From Spirochaetaceae bacterium (GTDB lineage: Bacteria; Spirochaetota; Spirochaetia; Treponematales; Treponemataceae): DNA of 8,234 nt. Every line of letters starts with the position of its first letter. The first letter of the stretch is position 1. Position numbers and translations under genes: made by a program. The stretch covers positions 1 to 8,234 of the forward strand of contig JAFNZQ010000304.1 in NCBI GenBank assembly GCA_017382775.1, given 5' to 3'. Shown here one piece after another: positions 1-6,769 of the stretch. Below the pieces are notes generated by a model that was not told where the DNA came from, searched no databases, and saw only the letters and a program-made list of their open reading frames with translations.

Positions 1-1122
1 GTGGTGGCGGTTTTCGCAAAGGTGGCATCCAATCCCGTTAAAAGTGCCGGAAATTCTTACAGGGTGGTTTTGGATGTGTCCCGGGAATTTAACGGAGAGG
101 TTTACAGTAGCTGTCGGGGAAAAATAACGGCTTTTATTCCTGCGGGCATCGTCGAGGCCCATTATCCGGGGAAACTCTATTCCGCAGCCGGAACCGACTC
201 CGATGATGCGACGCTGCCCTTGGTGGAAATGGGGATGGAGGGATGGTTCCATGGAAAATATGGGAAATCGGACTTTTTCACCGTGGAAAAGGTGGAAAGT
301 CGGGGTTGGAAAAATGCCTTGGAACAGTTTCGCGGATTTTGTCGTCTCCAACTGAAACGCCTTCTTCATTCCTGGGGAGATGGTGGCGGACTGTTGCTGG
401 CTTTGCTTTCCGGCTCTCGGGAAGATATTGAAACGGGAACGGGAAAGGCTTTCAAGAACGCCGGACTTTCCCACGTTTTAGCTTTATCGGGAATGCACGT
501 CTCGTTGTTTAGCGGAATGGCGGCTGCAATGGGTAAAAAAATACGGAAACGTAATTTGGTTTTCCTTGTGTCCTTTGCAATGGTGGCGATTTTCGTTTTT
601 TTCGCCGGACTTTCCCCATCCTTGTTGCGTGCCTTTTTGAGTACCACATTGGCTTTGGTTTGTTCATTTTTCATGATAGAGGCTTCGGCCCTTTCTGTTT
701 TGGCCTTATCCTTTTTGATTCACCTGGTGATTGCACCGGCGGATGGTTTGCAGGTTTCATTTTTGCTTTCATACGCTGCGGTGGCAGGAATTTTGATACT
801 TCCACCGCGGATTTTACCCCTCCTTTGCCCCTTTGTTCCGAAAAAAATTTGCGAACCCTTTGTGGTTTCGATTTCTGCCCAGGTTTTCACCGCACCGTTG
901 ACAATTTATTTTTTTTCATGTATAATGCCCATAGGGATTGCGTCATCGGTGATTGTGTCGCCGTTGGTTAGCATTTTTTTCATTTTCGGATTTTTCGCAA
1001 CCATTGCTTGTCTGTGTTGCCCGATTTTGATTTTTCCGGCGGGAGAGATTATAAATTTTCTGTATTTCCTAATTCGGATTACAGTTGAGTTTTTCGGAAA
1101 AGTTCCGCCCATTACGTTTTAA
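1..1122 (+). CDS. comEC: ComEC/Rec2-family DNA uptake channel protein, 5' end cut by window
   Basis: This gene encodes the inner-membrane channel thought to carry single-stranded DNA into the cytoplasm during natural transformation. The visible 373 residues begin with a soluble stretch (about 1-125) that resembles the OB-like DUF4131 region. The polytopic Competence domain follows. Its family motifs are GLSHVLALSGMHVSL at 155-169, SPSLLRAF at 205-212 and QVSFLLSYAAVAGI at 251-264, with hydrophobic segments from about 185 to 365. The frame is open at base 1. Family members have one or two membrane helices ahead of the DUF4131 region, so the GTG GTG at the window edge is probably internal and the true start lies upstream. 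The protein ends right after the Competence domain, with no C-terminal metallo-beta-lactamase-like nuclease domain; the stop is 9 bases before rsmA. That short architecture is known in some lineages. The family call is firm; function in transformation is inferred. Confidence 0.9.
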   Translation: MVAVFAKVASNPVKSAGNSYRVVLDVSREFNGEVYSSCRGKITAFIPAGIVEAHYPGKLYSAAGTDSDDATLPLVEMGMEGWFHGKYGKSDFFTVEKVESRGWKNALEQFRGFCRLQLKRLLHSWGDGGGLLLALLSGSREDIETGTGKAFKNAGLSHVLALSGMHVSLFSGMAAAMGKKIRKRNLVFLVSFAMVAIFVFFAGLSPSLLRAFLSTTLALVCSFFMIEASALSVLALSFLIHLVIAPADGLQVSFLLSYAAVAGILILPPRILPLLCPFVPKKICEPFVVSISAQVFTAPLTIYFFSCIMPIGIASSVIVSPLVSIFFIFGFFATIACLCCPILIFPAGEIINFLYFLIRITVEFFGKVPPITF

Positions 1123-1131
1123 GGATTTGCT

Positions 1132-1980
1132 GTGATAAATTATGATTCCGTTCCGGTGATAAAGGCATTTTTGGAAGCCCACGATTTTGCTCCTCAAAAA
1201 AAATTCGGGCAAAATTTTCTCATAAACGGCAACGCTCGCAAAAAGTTGATTTCCGCACTGGGCGCCCAACCCGATGATGAGGTTTGGGAAGTGGGCGGCG
1301 GCCTGGGGGCCATGACAACCTTGCTTTTGGACACCGGATGTAACCTGACGGTTTTTGAAATCGATACGGGCTACGTTAAGATTTTGAATTCATTTTTCGG
1401 CGGAAGGGATAATTTTCGCATTATTGAAGGCAACGTTTTGAAAACTTGGAAAAATGCGGAGCCTGCTCCCAAGATGCTTTTCGGGAATTTGCCCTACAAC
1501 ATTGCCGCAACCTTGTTCGCTGACTTCATCGAAGAAGGCTTCTTCTTTGAAAATGGTGTTATCACTGTGCAAAAGGATGTGGAACGTCGCATGACCGCAG
1601 CTCCGGGAAGCAAAGATTATTCCTCATTTACCGTTTTGTGTCAAAGTGCCTACGATGTGAAACTTCATCTGAATTTGCCGGGAAGTTATTTTTGGCCTCA
1701 ACCCAACGTTACATCAGCCTCGGTTGTGTTCAAAAAGGCTTTGAAACCCTGTGAGCATAGAGATTTTTTGCCAAAATTTTTGCGAGGCATTTTTTCCTCG
1801 CGACGGAAAACGGTGAAGAACAATCTTTGCAATTTTTGTAAATCCCTGGGTAAGGACGGAGAAATTGGGGAAAAAATCATTTCCGCAGCAAAAATCGACG
1901 AAAATTCCCGAAGCGAAACCTTTTCGGTAACTCAACTGTTGGAAATTTCCGATATTGCCTACGAAATTTTGTTCCCTTAA
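1132..1980 (+). CDS. rsmA: 16S rRNA (A1518/A1519) dimethyladenosine transferase RsmA/KsgA
   Basis: RsmA uses S-adenosylmethionine to dimethylate two adjacent adenines in the 3'-terminal hairpin of 16S rRNA late in 30S assembly. The 282-residue length is normal for the family. The N-terminal signature KKFGQNFL is at 23-30, and SAM motif I is EVGGGLGA at 53-60, with G-G where most members have G-P. The acidic residue binding the SAM ribose is probably E76 in VFEID. Motif IV is NLPYN at 119-123. The substrate-side segment WPQPNVTSA is at 188-196, and the C-terminal RRKTVKNNL at 224-232. The GTG start at 1132 is chosen because AAGGA (1121-1125) lies 6 bases upstream and the KKFGQNFL distance from the N-terminus fits. 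It is probably co-transcribed with comEC. Its TAA stop shares the TTAA sequence with the stop of the convergent pseudouridine synthase gene. Confidence 0.96.
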   Translation: MINYDSVPVIKAFLEAHDFAPQKKFGQNFLINGNARKKLISALGAQPDDEVWEVGGGLGAMTTLLLDTGCNLTVFEIDTGYVKILNSFFGGRDNFRIIEGNVLKTWKNAEPAPKMLFGNLPYNIAATLFADFIEEGFFFENGVITVQKDVERRMTAAPGSKDYSSFTVLCQSAYDVKLHLNLPGSYFWPQPNVTSASVVFKKALKPCEHRDFLPKFLRGIFSSRRKTVKNNLCNFCKSLGKDGEIGEKIISAAKIDENSRSETFSVTQLLEISDIAYEILFP

Positions 1981-2678
1981 TCCTGTTGGTATGGAAAATT
2001 TTCGAAGGAAAAAATTTCGCCGTTTTTCGGGTGGGGGAAGGTAAGTCCCACGGCGTAAAGCTCCAAAATTTCCTCTGCCGACTTCGGGTTGTAGATTTTG
2101 TCTCCGATTATGGGAAATCCCGCCCAGGCTAAATGACAGCGAATTTGGTGTCGAAATCCGGAAAGAATGGTGCAATCAATTTCGAAACAGCCGTTTTTTT
2201 CCGAAATTTTTTCCACTTTTGTGGAATATTGCTTTGTCGTTCCATTTTTGCGGCGGTTTTCTTCAATACAGGGACGCACTTCCCTTTGTCCTTCGCCGAA
2301 TCCTCGAAAAAATGATTGAATTTCCCGTGAAAGCGAGGTAAGTTCCCCTTGAAATGGCGGAAATCCTTTGAGCAAGCAGAGGGTTTTATCACATTTGGCC
2401 AAATATTTTTTTTCAATACGGAAATTTTCCTGTTCCTTTCGTAAAAAATCGTAGGCCGGCTGGGTTTTTGCAAACAATAAAAGGCCTTCCGTTTCGAAAT
2501 CCAAACGGTTCAAAAGGCCGAAGTCATTTTTGTTGCGACATTGAATTTCACCCAATTGGGGAAATTTTTCCCCAATAACTGCGGCGGCACTTTCCTTTGA
2601 ATCATCCAAACTGACGGAATGAAATTTGTGTGGCTTGTGGGCTATTAAAAATTCGGGGCAATCAAAAAGGACTTTCAC
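1977..2678 (-). CDS. Short RluA-family pseudouridine synthase, divergent, no S4 domain
   Basis: This is a 233-residue RNA pseudouridine synthase of the RluA family, which isomerises uridine to pseudouridine in rRNA or tRNA. The catalytic motif is NRLDFETEG at 57-65, with D60 as the expected catalytic aspartate; the usual first residue is His (HRLD). The second conserved block reads GFRHQIRCHLAWAGFPIIGD at 174-193, where GFRHQIR replaces the common GRTHQIR. There is no N-terminal S4 domain, unlike the gene just upstream. The GTG start (2678-2676) overlaps the TGA stop of that gene in GTGA, and AAGG lies about 7 bases before it, so translation is probably coupled. It is the last gene of the operon that starts at yggS, and it runs tail to tail into rsmA with a 4-base overlap. 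The family is clear; the RNA target cannot be read from sequence. Confidence 0.9.
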   Translation of the reverse strand: MKVLFDCPEFLIAHKPHKFHSVSLDDSKESAAAVIGEKFPQLGEIQCRNKNDFGLLNRLDFETEGLLLFAKTQPAYDFLRKEQENFRIEKKYLAKCDKTLCLLKGFPPFQGELTSLSREIQSFFRGFGEGQREVRPCIEENRRKNGTTKQYSTKVEKISEKNGCFEIDCTILSGFRHQIRCHLAWAGFPIIGDKIYNPKSAEEILELYAVGLTFPHPKNGEIFSFENFPYQQD

Positions 2679-3589
2679 ATCACATCCTTGAAACGTTGGG
2701 GCAGGGGAGAGCGAAAGGTTTTTACTTCGCCGTCGGGCAACTGAATTTTCAACTTATAAGCGTGGAGCATCAAAGCGGCCTTGGGAAAATTTTCGTCCGA
2801 CCTTCCGTAAATTACGTCACCGAGGATGGGACAGTTCAGTGACTTCATGTGAACACGAATTTGATGTGTCCGCCCGGTTTTGATTCGTACTTTCACCAAG
2901 GAATAATGGTCGGCTTTTCCGGATTTTTCCACGGAAAAAGTTTTTACGGTGCGAAAAAGGCTGTGGGCGAACTTGCCTTTTCCCTCATTGTTGCAGGCAA
3001 ATTTTTTTCGTTGAGTGCTGTGGCGGGAAATATAATTTTTGATTTCCCCTTGGCTTTGAGGCAAAATTCCTTTAAGGATGGCAACGTAGGTCTTTTTTAC
3101 CTTTCGATTGCGAAATTGTTCCTGCAAAAATTCCTGGGCGGCCACATTTTTTGCGCAAATAATGAGGCCGGAAGTGTCTTTGTCCAAACGATGAACAATG
3201 AATGGGCGACATTTTTTGTTTTCAAACTCTTCGGCGTTTCCCAAATAAAAGGCCAGGGCATTTACCAAGGTTCCGCCGTAATTGCCGCATCCCGGGTGAA
3301 CAACCATTCCCTGCTGCTTATCCACCACAATCACATCTTTGTCTTCGAAAATTATTTTCAAAGGAATGTTTTCCGCCACAATGTCTGTGGCTTCTTCATC
3401 TTGCAGCTCAACGGTAATTTCATCATTGAGTTCCACGGATTTGGACAGTTTCGCGGCTTTCCCGTTGATTGTGGCGGAAATGAGGCGGTTTTTTATTTGA
3501 TTTCGGGTGATTCCCAATTTTTGAGCAATGCATGCGTCAAGGCGTCGTGAAAAAAAATCCTTGTCTTCAACGATGAATGAAAAAATCAT
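2675..3589 (-). CDS. RluD-like 23S rRNA pseudouridine synthase (S4 + RluA catalytic domain)
   Basis: This 304-residue protein is an RluA/RluD-type pseudouridine synthase, probably acting on large-subunit rRNA. An S4 RNA-binding domain covers roughly 13-62 (RRLDACIAQKLGITRNQIKN at 15-34 is its core). The catalytic domain covers about 75-300. Its signature HRLDKDTSG is at 133-141 with D136 as catalytic aspartate, and TGRTHQIRVH is at 238-247, followed by PILGDVIYG. Length and domain order match RluD/YlyB-type enzymes. The ATG at 3589 overlaps the TGA of the upstream 241-residue gene in ATGA, and its own stop overlaps the next gene in GTGA, so three genes are chained on one message. RluD proper modifies helix 69 uridines (1911/1915/1917 in E. 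coli). Whether this is RluD or another RluA-family member with an S4 domain is not decidable here, so no symbol is given. Confidence 0.94.
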   Translation of the reverse strand: MIFSFIVEDKDFFSRRLDACIAQKLGITRNQIKNRLISATINGKAAKLSKSVELNDEITVELQDEEATDIVAENIPLKIIFEDKDVIVVDKQQGMVVHPGCGNYGGTLVNALAFYLGNAEEFENKKCRPFIVHRLDKDTSGLIICAKNVAAQEFLQEQFRNRKVKKTYVAILKGILPQSQGEIKNYISRHSTQRKKFACNNEGKGKFAHSLFRTVKTFSVEKSGKADHYSLVKVRIKTGRTHQIRVHMKSLNCPILGDVIYGRSDENFPKAALMLHAYKLKIQLPDGEVKTFRSPLPQRFKDVM

Positions 3590-4311
3590 TTGGTTTCCAC
3601 CGTGGGATTTTCCCGGGAAGAAGATGCACTATCATCTGCTTCCGAGCCCAAAGGTGAATCGTGAATAATCGGTGTTACGGTAACGTTTTCCAAATAGGTT
3701 GCATCCACGAGGCGCTTTTTTGCCTTGGCCCGTCGTATCATTTGTACGATAAAGTCGGTAACGCCAATTCCCAAACTGATTCCTGCCGCAATTCCCACGT
3801 TACGCCAAATTTCGTCCTGGGAAAAATTTGCAGTGTCCGGAGATGTATCCAAAGGGTTGGGAAAACCGTTGGGGTCGAATCCGCTTTCTCCCCACTGAAT
3901 TATGGATGTAACCAGGGACACTCCCAACATGGTGAATGGGATTGATCCGAAGGTAATCACTTCCGCTCGGCGAATATCTGAAATCCACAGGGGAAGTTCC
4001 TGTTTTTCACGAACGGCTCGGTTAAGAATCCTCGCTTCATCATCGGTTAAGTCATCAATGTCCGGGGAAATATTGGCGTTGGGAATTTCCACTTGGGGTT
4101 TAGGCTTCGCCGGTTTTGCCGGTTTTGCCGCTTTTTCCTTTGTTTTTTTCGTAGACTCTTCCGTTTCCTCGGGGATGGAGGTTTCTTCGCTGATTGGTTG
4201 TACTTGTGCGGAACTTTCCCCCTCGGTGATTTGACCTTGGGTGGCATCCTCTTGACTAAAAACGGGACAGAAAAGAGTCAAAAACAGTGCGTACAGAAAA
4301 AAACGTTTCAT
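3586..4311 (-). CDS. Unrecognised secreted/membrane protein with signal peptide and Lys-Pro-Ala-rich linker
   Basis: I do not recognise a family for this 241-residue protein. The N-terminus MKRFFLYALFLTLFCPVFSQ is a signal peptide; cleavage near VFS-Q (19/20) looks more likely than lipidation at Cys15, because the residues before the Cys do not fit a good lipobox. An acidic, Ser/Thr/Glu-rich low-complexity stretch (20-56) and a basic KAAKPAKPAKPKP linker (60-72) follow. Next come an acidic-helical segment (84-105) and two hydrophobic segments, about 118-138 and 171-192, separated by an Asn/Pro/Asp-rich loop. The tail is polar and ends with many Ser/Glu. The ATG at 4311 is preferred over upstream in-frame ATGs because the signal peptide starts there and AGGGG lies 4 bases before it. 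It is 37 bases downstream of yggS and overlaps the RluD-like gene by ATGA. An envelope location is inferred; the function is unknown. Confidence 0.82.
   Translation of the reverse strand: MKRFFLYALFLTLFCPVFSQEDATQGQITEGESSAQVQPISEETSIPEETEESTKKTKEKAAKPAKPAKPKPQVEIPNANISPDIDDLTDDEARILNRAVREKQELPLWISDIRRAEVITFGSIPFTMLGVSLVTSIIQWGESGFDPNGFPNPLDTSPDTANFSQDEIWRNVGIAAGISLGIGVTDFIVQMIRRAKAKKRLVDATYLENVTVTPIIHDSPLGSEADDSASSSRENPTVETK
4109..4135 (-). repeat. Three 9-base tandem units encoding the Lys-Pro-Ala linker
   Basis: On the plus strand GCCGGTTTT occurs twice in a row, followed by a third unit GCCGCTTTT. On the coding (minus) strand the repeat keeps frame and encodes the KAAKPAKPA part of the linker in the 241-residue membrane protein. 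Such units can expand or contract in frame, changing linker length between strains. Confidence 0.75.
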
Positions 4312-4315
4312 AAAA

Positions 4316-4334
4316 CCCCTGTAAATATAAGGGG
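4316..4334 (-). promoter_or_regulatory. Small hairpin that could cover the ribosome binding site of the 241-residue gene
   Basis: In the 37-base gap after yggS, CCCCT and AGGGG form a perfect 5-base-pair stem around a 9-base A/T-rich loop. On the minus strand the downstream arm AGGGG is itself the likely ribosome binding site for the ATG at 4311. The fold could therefore limit initiation or serve as a weak attenuator. The stem is short and no U-run long enough for a good intrinsic terminator follows, only TTTT. Confidence 0.4.
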
Positions 4335-4348
4335 ATTTCGCGGAATAA

Positions 4349-5038
4349 TTATCGCGGTCCGAAAATGGCTGTACCAATGCGAACAAGGGTGGAACCTTCT
4401 TCAATGGCAATTTTGTAATCGCCGCTCATTCCCATGGACAGAACCGAAAAGTCAAATTCGGGGAAATCACTCTTTGCCTTATCCATGATGTTCCGTAATT
4501 GTATAAAGGAAGCACGGATTGCCTTTTCGTCATCACAAAAGGGAGCCATGGTCATAAATCCCACCGGATGCAGGTGGCCACAGGATTTAAGTCCCTCCAA
4601 TGCGGCGAAAACATCGTCGTAATTTACAAATCCCGATTTGGAATCTTCGGCAGTGTGGTATTCCAGCAAAATCTCCACATGTCTGTCTGAATTATCGGCA
4701 ATTTTTTCCATTTCGTTGATTAATTCCATGCGATCCACGGATTGTACGCAGGTGACCAAGGGCAAAATCGTTTTTACCTTGTTCCGTTGAAGGCTTCCGA
4801 TTTGGTGCAGACGAATTTGAGGAAATTTGTCCAGCAAATAGGGAAATTTTTCAGCAGCTTCCTGAACGCGGTTTTCTCCGAAAAGAGTGGCTCCGGCGTT
4901 TATTGCCTCTTCTATTTCCTGTTGACTGTGGAATTTGCTCACTGCCATGAGTTGGACATCATCTTCCTTTCGTCCCGAAGCCAAAGCACAGGCTGCAACT
5001 TCGTCGCGTACTTTGGAAAAAGAATCGTAAATGCTCAT
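4349..5038 (-). CDS. yggS: YggS/PROSC-family pyridoxal phosphate homeostasis protein
   Basis: This 229-residue protein belongs to the YggS/YBL036C/PLPBP family. These proteins bind pyridoxal 5'-phosphate on a single TIM-barrel domain, lack demonstrated enzymatic activity, and help balance intracellular PLP and amino/keto-acid pools. The PLP-binding lysine is K35 in MAVSK (31-35). Further family blocks are FGENRVQEA (54-62), HQIGSLQRNK (79-88), GFMTMAPF (161-168), LSMGMSGDYKIAIEEGST (201-218, phosphate binding) and RIGTAIFG (221-228). Full length is normal for the family. The ATG at 5038 is preceded by a strong GGAGG with a 5-base gap and by a near-consensus promoter. It is the first gene of a leftward operon with the 241-residue membrane protein and two pseudouridine synthases. 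It is divergent from cls. Confidence 0.96.
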   Translation of the reverse strand: MSIYDSFSKVRDEVAACALASGRKEDDVQLMAVSKFHSQQEIEEAINAGATLFGENRVQEAAEKFPYLLDKFPQIRLHQIGSLQRNKVKTILPLVTCVQSVDRMELINEMEKIADNSDRHVEILLEYHTAEDSKSGFVNYDDVFAALEGLKSCGHLHPVGFMTMAPFCDDEKAIRASFIQLRNIMDKAKSDFPEFDFSVLSMGMSGDYKIAIEEGSTLVRIGTAIFGPR

Positions 5039-5043
5039 CCTTG

Positions 5044-5048
5044 CCTCC
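5044..5048 (-). promoter_or_regulatory. Ribosome binding site of yggS
   Basis: GGAGG on the minus strand, 5 bases before the ATG at 5038. It fixes the start and is one of the two strongest such sites in the window. Confidence 0.85.
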
Positions 5049-5055
5049 GTTGGTT

Positions 5056-5084
5056 ATTCTATCCTGTTTCTTTCCTTTTGTCAA
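5056..5084 (-). promoter_or_regulatory. Sigma-70 promoter of the yggS operon
   Basis: On the minus strand TTGACA (5084-5079) and TAGAAT (5061-5056) are separated by exactly 17 bases. The -35 box is a perfect match and the -10 box matches 5 of 6. The predicted start near 5049 gives a leader of roughly 10-12 bases that still holds the GGAGG ribosome binding site (5048-5044). This would transcribe yggS, the 241-residue gene and both pseudouridine synthase genes. Confidence 0.8.
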
Positions 5085-5095
5085 GGCGATAAACA

Positions 5096-5124
5096 TTGTC
5101 TTTTCATATATTTTTTCTTATATT
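5096..5124 (+). promoter_or_regulatory. Probable sigma-70 promoter of cls
   Basis: TTGTCT (5096-5101; 4 of 6 to consensus), a 17-base spacer and TATATT (5119-5124; 5 of 6). The predicted transcription start, about 7 bases after the -10 box, is near 5131, within 2 bases of the cls ATG. The surrounding sequence is very A/T-rich, so chance matches to the -10 box are possible; TATTAT at 5121-5126 is an alternative. Confidence 0.55.
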
Positions 5125-5132
5125 ATATTTAT

Positions 5133-6686
5133 ATGGAAAATGTGGATAAAAAATTACACGGAAAAAAATGGCTGTGGCTGTTTTTTCAAAAAAGGGCTTT
5201 GTTTGTCTACTTAATACTTCTTCAAGCCGGATTTTTATTTTACATAATCATTTCTCAAAGCACCTTCTCACGCACATTGCATCATATTCTCGTGGGCACA
5301 AGTTTTCTCGTTGCCTTGCACATAGTTTCAAGAAAGATGAAGGGCGGATTTAAGCTGACATGGATATTCCTTATTTTGTCCTTCCCGGTGTTTGGCGGAA
5401 TGCTGTATTTGCTTTTTAGGCTACAAATCGGAGGAAGCAGGTTTCCCAAAAGGATGATACAAAATCACCAAAAAACCTGTGGTGATTATTTGAATGATAA
5501 ATCCGATTACGAAAAAGCGGTGAAAAGTTTCCATGAGTACAGTTCCCAAATTTCATATTTACAAAATTTTGCGGGATTTCCCATTTACGAAAACTGCTAC
5601 GAAAAATATCTTTCCCCCGGGGAAAAAAAATTGGAAGCCCTTTTGTCGGAACTGGAAAAGGCGGAAAAATACATATTTTTGGAATATTTCATAATCGGCA
5701 CCGGAGTTATGTGGAGTCAAATTTTTGCGGTGTTAAAGAAAAAGGCAGCCCAAGGTGTAACCGTACGAATTATTTACGATGATATAGGCTGTTTTTCGAG
5801 ACTTCCCAAAGAGATTTACCAATGTTTAAATAAATACGGGATTGAATGTTCCGTGTTCAATCCATTCATCCCCATACTCACTGTAACCCAAAATAATCGC
5901 GACCACAGAAAAATAGCTGTAATTGACGGGAAGGTTGCATTCACCGGCGGAATAAACATAGGCGACGAATACATTAACGCCACAGACAGGTTTGGTCACT
6001 GGAAAGATGCATCCATTATGATAAAAGGACCTGCCGTTAGCAGTTTCGTAATTATGTTCCTGCAAATGTGGGAATTATGCACCGGAACTACCGAGGATTA
6101 CACAAGGTATCTTTCGAAAAATGAAGGCCAAAGTTCCGGTGGCAGTTTCATCCAACCCTATGGCGACAGTCCCTTGGATAACGAAAATGTGGGCGAACAT
6201 GTGTATTTGCAAATAATCAACAACGCGAAAAATTATCTCTACATATACACTCCCTACCTGATTGTGGACGACAGCCTGATTTCGGCCCTTGCTTTAACAG
6301 CGAAAAGTGGAGTGGACGTCCGCATTATAACGCCCTTTCGCTACGATAAAAAGTTGGTTCACATGACAACCCGTTCCTATTATCGGGAACTGATAATGGC
6401 CGGTGTGAAAATTTTCGAGTATTCCAAAGGTTTTTTGCACGCCAAAGCCTTTGTTTCCGACGACAAAATCGCCACAGTGGGAACCGGAAATTTGGATTTT
6501 CGCAGCCTTTATCTTCACTTTGAATGCGGAACCTGCATTTACAATTCACCTGTAATTCGGGATTTGAAAAATGACTTTTTGGAAACCCAAAAGGTTTGCA
6601 AAAAAATCACCCTTAAAGATTGCACACCCAACTTGGCAGCCCGTTTGTTTCAGGACATTCTTCGGCTTTTGGCTCCCCTAATGTGA
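5133..6686 (+). CDS. cls: Cardiolipin synthase (phospholipase D superfamily, membrane)
   Basis: This enzyme condenses phosphatidylglycerol molecules, or a related donor pair, to cardiolipin at the inner membrane. From the ATG at 5133 the protein has 517 residues, close to the usual 480-520 of ClsA-type enzymes. Three hydrophobic segments occupy about 22-41, 50-65 and 75-95. Two HKD motifs follow: HRKIAVIDG with H258, K260 and D265, followed by FTGGINIGDEY; and HAKAFVSDD with H436, K438 and D443, followed by GTGNLDFRS. All six expected catalytic residues are present. An in-frame ATG at 5031 would overlap the yggS start and add 34 residues across the promoter, so it was not chosen. No Shine-Dalgarno sequence precedes 5133; the upstream 30 bases are almost pure A/T. 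cls is divergent from yggS and seems to be transcribed alone. Confidence 0.95.
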   Translation: MENVDKKLHGKKWLWLFFQKRALFVYLILLQAGFLFYIIISQSTFSRTLHHILVGTSFLVALHIVSRKMKGGFKLTWIFLILSFPVFGGMLYLLFRLQIGGSRFPKRMIQNHQKTCGDYLNDKSDYEKAVKSFHEYSSQISYLQNFAGFPIYENCYEKYLSPGEKKLEALLSELEKAEKYIFLEYFIIGTGVMWSQIFAVLKKKAAQGVTVRIIYDDIGCFSRLPKEIYQCLNKYGIECSVFNPFIPILTVTQNNRDHRKIAVIDGKVAFTGGINIGDEYINATDRFGHWKDASIMIKGPAVSSFVIMFLQMWELCTGTTEDYTRYLSKNEGQSSGGSFIQPYGDSPLDNENVGEHVYLQIINNAKNYLYIYTPYLIVDDSLISALALTAKSGVDVRIITPFRYDKKLVHMTTRSYYRELIMAGVKIFEYSKGFLHAKAFVSDDKIATVGTGNLDFRSLYLHFECGTCIYNSPVIRDLKNDFLETQKVCKKITLKDCTPNLAARLFQDILRLLAPLM

Positions 6687-6769
6687 TTTTTCCAAACAAT
6701 TTTCTCTCGGGAAATCGGTTGCAACAGGGTTATTATTCTTAAAGGCCGGAAAGATTTTCTCATTGGCTA
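6687..6769 (+). other. Non-coding spacer between cls and the fliL-like promoter
   Basis: This spacer holds no supported gene. I see no clear hairpin plus T-run for terminating cls transcription, only a T-run right after the stop. Read-through from cls into the fliL-like gene therefore cannot be excluded. Confidence 0.5.

Noticed and set aside
1714..2175. Minus-strand open frame (153 codons) across the rsmA/pseudouridine synthase junction
   Set aside because: It overlaps the conserved ends of both genes in other frames, has low-complexity content and no domain pattern.
2849..3550. Long plus-strand open frame (233 codons) opposite the RluD-like gene
   Set aside because: It lies wholly antisense to a gene with complete S4 and catalytic motifs; its translation shows no recognisable domain and it lacks a ribosome binding site.
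4311..4410. N-terminal extension of the 241-residue protein to an upstream ATG at 4410
   Set aside because: The extension would overlap the yggS 3' end and bury the signal peptide; the ATG at 4311 has its own ribosome binding site and begins a clean signal peptide.
5031..5132. N-terminal extension of cls to the ATG at 5031
   Set aside because: It would overlap the yggS start and cover both promoters; the added residues are A/T-driven and unlike the cardiolipin synthase N-terminus.
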